Source of the DNA: an uncultured Mogibacterium sp. | Lineage (GTDB): Bacteria; Bacillota; Clostridia; Peptostreptococcales; Anaerovoracaceae | Length of the DNA stretch: 64,000 nucleotides | Direction: 5' to 3' | Assembly (NCBI RefSeq): GCF_938041965.1 | Contig: NZ_CALISE010000020.1 | Coordinates: 124,001 to 188,000 of the forward strand | Shown: in pieces, positions 62,802 to 64,000 of the stretch | Layout of the letters: every line of letters starts with the position of its first letter | Position numbering within the stretch: the stretch's first letter is position 1 | Position numbers and translations under genes: made by a program | The notes under the pieces: model-generated | Told to the model about the DNA's origin: nothing | The model's input: only the letters and a program-made list of their open reading frames with translations | Databases searched by the model: none

Positions 62802-62954
62802 ATGGTACTTAAGATAACTATATGGGTGATTTTTGCGGTGGCGATAGCTGTCAAAATATACACCAAGAAACGCGTCCAGAATATCGATGGGTTCGGTGGC
62901 ATAACCACGCGGGACGAAATCGATAGAGCTAAGCGATGTGCAGATAGCAAATAG
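62802..62954 (+). CDS. Small membrane protein, 50 aa, unknown
   Basis: ATG 62802 stands 8 bp after AGGAG. The product MVLKITIWVIFAVAIAVKIY has one N-terminal membrane helix, then a basic and polar tail with KKRVQNIDGFGGITTRDEID. The tail has a GFGG turn, which might be a binding or cleavage motif, but no family is recognised. It follows the LytTR/secreted-protein gene after 24 bp and is directly followed by a terminator, so it looks like part of that unit. Confidence 0.62.
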   Translation: MVLKITIWVIFAVAIAVKIYTKKRVQNIDGFGGITTRDEIDRAKRCADSK

Positions 62955-62977
62955 TGGATAACGTATTGAAATACAAG

Positions 62978-63009
62978 CCGACCATGAATGTAAATCATGG
63001 TCGGTTTTT
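62978..63009 (+). terminator. Terminator of the LytTR unit
   Basis: CCGACCATGA-ATGTAAA-TCATGGTCGG with TTTTT after. Confidence 0.88.
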
Positions 63010-63054
63010 ATTTAAAAACATAAGTTAAAATTCGATGAAACTAACCGTTTTTTG

Positions 63055-63083
63055 TTGACAAAATAATATGGTTAATGTACACT
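63055..63083 (+). promoter_or_regulatory. feo operon promoter
   Basis: TTGACA (63055-63060), 17-bp spacer, TACACT (63078-63083), about 96 bp before feoA. Confidence 0.7.
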
Positions 63084-63101
63084 AATTTAAGTTAAGAGCG
63101 C

Positions 63102-63116
63102 CTAACACGATGTTAG
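63102..63116 (+). promoter_or_regulatory. Palindrome CTAAC-N5-GTTAG downstream of the feo promoter
   Basis: CTAACACGATGTTAG lies 18 bp after the -10. It shares TTAG/CTAA elements with the TTAGTT-N6-AACTAA family but not its spacing. AGTTAA and TTAACT flank it at larger distance. Confidence 0.4.
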
Positions 63117-63178
63117 CTAATTTAACTGACAGCGCGGCTTTGTACCGCGTATTTTAATTAGTGGGAAGGAGATGCAGT

Positions 63179-63391
63179 ATGATTCCAATCACACTTGTTA
63201 ATCAGGGGGAACTGGTTACAGTCAAAAAGATAACTGGTAGCGATGCGATTAGACAGCACCTCGCAGAGCTCGGATTTGTAGTTGATGCTGAGGTGAAGGT
63301 GGTAAGTGCATTCAATGGCAATGTAATCTTGCAGGTTCACGGAGCTAAGATTGCGCTCAACGAGACAATGGCAAGACGAATTATGGTATAG
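63179..63391 (+). CDS. feoA: FeoA family protein (first copy)
   Basis: A 70-residue SH3-like protein that assists FeoB ferrous-iron uptake. VTVKKITGSDAIRQHLAELGFVVDAEVKVV and QVHGAKIALNETMARRIMV match FeoA. ATG at 63179 is chosen from GAAGGAGA 7 bp upstream, rather than GTG 63161. A second FeoA follows; tandem FeoA is known in clostridia. Confidence 0.94.
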   Translation: MIPITLVNQGELVTVKKITGSDAIRQHLAELGFVVDAEVKVVSAFNGNVILQVHGAKIALNETMARRIMV

Positions 63392-63453
63392 CGCAGATAT
63401 ACGCTAATAATTCTTTAGCAATATATGAATTTATTTTTAAGGAGGAGAACAAC

Positions 63454-63696
63454 ATGGCAACTCAGATGGATACTCTTAATAATGTTAGAGTTGGTAAGAC
63501 TGCTACTATTAAGAAGATCAATGGTGTCGGAGCAGTAAAGCGCAGAATCATGGACATGGGCCTCACCAAGGGAACCGATGTTTTCGTGAGAAAGGTTGCA
63601 CCTCTCGGTGATCCAATCGAGCTAACTGTAAGAGGCTATGAGCTTTCTGTTAGAAAGGCTGATGCAGCTCTAATCGATGTTGAGATAGACGGCTAA
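63454..63696 (+). CDS. FeoA family protein (second copy)
   Basis: An 80-residue FeoA-like protein with VGKTATIKKINGVGAVKRRI, MDMGLTKGTDVFVRKVAPLG (the FeoA GxxxG/MGLxxGxxVxxVxxAPxGDP pattern) and PIELTVRGYELSVRKADAAL. It differs from the first copy by an N-terminal hydrophilic start (MATQMDTLNN). AAGGAGGAG precedes the ATG. Together with feoB 92 bp downstream it forms the ferrous iron uptake operon. Confidence 0.94.
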   Translation: MATQMDTLNNVRVGKTATIKKINGVGAVKRRIMDMGLTKGTDVFVRKVAPLGDPIELTVRGYELSVRKADAALIDVEIDG

Positions 63697-63735
63697 TCGT
63701 AGACTGAGCAGGCTTCTATATTTTTTAATCATCGA

Positions 63736-63753
63736 TTAGTTGAACTGAACTAA
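63736..63753 (+). promoter_or_regulatory. Candidate operator TTAGTT-N6-AACTAA (before feoB)
   Basis: TTAGTTGAACTGAACTAA repeats the two half-sites of 2805-2822 and 24209-24226 with 6-bp spacing. A weak TATATT lies 13 bp upstream (63717-63722). It is placed between the feoA copies and feoB. Confidence 0.55.
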
Positions 63754-63788
63754 CTATAAATTAAGTACCGTGAAAGGAGTGTACTAAC

Positions 63789-64000
63789 ATGTCACTTAAG
63801 ATCGCCCTCGCGGGTAATCCTAACTGTGGTAAAACCACATTGTTTAATGCCTTGACTGGTTCCGCACAGTACGTTGGTAACTGGCCAGGTGTAACCGTTG
63901 AGAAGAAAGACGGAAAACTCCGTGGACATAAGGATGTAATCGTTCAAGACCTTCCCGGAATTTATTCGCTTTCTCCATACACACTGGAGGAGGTCGTTTC
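63789..64000 (+). CDS. feoB: Ferrous iron transport protein B (5' part)
   Basis: Only the first 70 residues are present; the gene runs past the right edge. The N-terminal GTPase domain is clear: G1 [17 protein letters not shown] (8-24), G2 [10 protein letters not shown] (about 36-45) and G3 [11 protein letters not shown] (about 56-66). FeoB imports Fe2+ with GTP hydrolysis. AAAGGAGT precedes the ATG. The two feoA genes lie upstream. Confidence 0.96.
   Translation, partial: MSLKIALAGNPNCGKTTLFNALTGSAQYVGNWPGVTVEKKDGKLRGHKDVIVQDLPGIYSLSPYTLEEVV

Overview
The window comes from a low-to-moderate GC Gram-positive anaerobe. Evidence is the strong AAGGAGG-type ribosome binding sites, rubrerythrin and short-chain flavodoxin, 4Fe-4S aldo/keto reductase, AddA rather than RecB, the CdaA/CdaR/GlmM/GlmS block, FeoA-FeoA-FeoB, and surface proteins ending in PKTG sortase-type signals. 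The gene set fits a clostridial lineage, plausibly an oral or gut Eubacterium/Mogibacterium-like organism. That placement is inference; no rRNA gene is present.

Layout. 1-5.2 kb: tail of an FtsX permease, an AEC carrier, a divergent FMN alpha-hydroxy-acid enzyme, a 36-aa ORF, flavodoxin, a CPBP protease (minus strand) and rubrerythrin. 5.2-12.2 kb: a large ATPase-permease fusion, then a two-gene lipoprotein cassette present twice in tandem, each copy with its own promoter and a conserved 22-bp leader element. 12.4-15.4 kb: an AT-rich restriction-modification island (two methyltransferases flanking a probable nuclease). 15.5-18.2 kb: nitroreductase, RelB/RelE-type toxin-antitoxin pair, PadR regulator with a DUF2812-like membrane protein. 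18.2-24.1 kb: gpmI (minus), addA, a flavin-binding oxidase-like protein. 24.1-29.6 kb: two PKTG-anchored surface proteins flanking an ankyrin/SMI1-KNR4 gene pair. 29.8-35.1 kb: permease-ATPase-permease ABC module followed by a two-component system. 35.3-42.6 kb: cyclic-di-AMP synthase and its regulator, glmM, glmS and a phosphosugar mutase. 42.6-53.3 kb: mixed housekeeping genes (NYN protein, thioredoxin, Tex, nitroreductase, flavoprotein, ZIP transporter, DNA glycosylase, aldo/keto reductase). 53.4-56.5 kb: copper operon (csoR, copA). 56.5-61.0 kb: aminotransferase, luxS-mtnN, cysK and an Rrf2 regulator. 61.0-63.0 kb: LytTR regulator with a secreted protein and a 50-aa membrane ORF. 63.0-64.0 kb: feoA, feoA, feoB (cut by the window edge).

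How the genes connect. The cdaA-cdaR-glmM-glmS block couples c-di-AMP signalling to cell-wall precursor synthesis. luxS, mtnN and cysK form an S-adenosylhomocysteine recycling and cysteine module with a nearby Rrf2 regulator. An 18-bp palindrome, TTAGTT-N6-AACTAA, occurs just downstream of the promoter of flavodoxin, before feoB, and before one PKTG surface protein, which suggests one (possibly iron-responsive) regulon. The copper ATPase ends in a CopZ-like domain preceded by a strong in-frame Shine-Dalgarno and ATG, so one gene may make both pump and free chaperone.

Several genes below 60 codons were found by reading the sequence: 2550-2660, 43483-43656 (minus, zinc ribbon) and 62802-62954. 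No rRNA, tRNA, CRISPR array or insertion sequence was seen.
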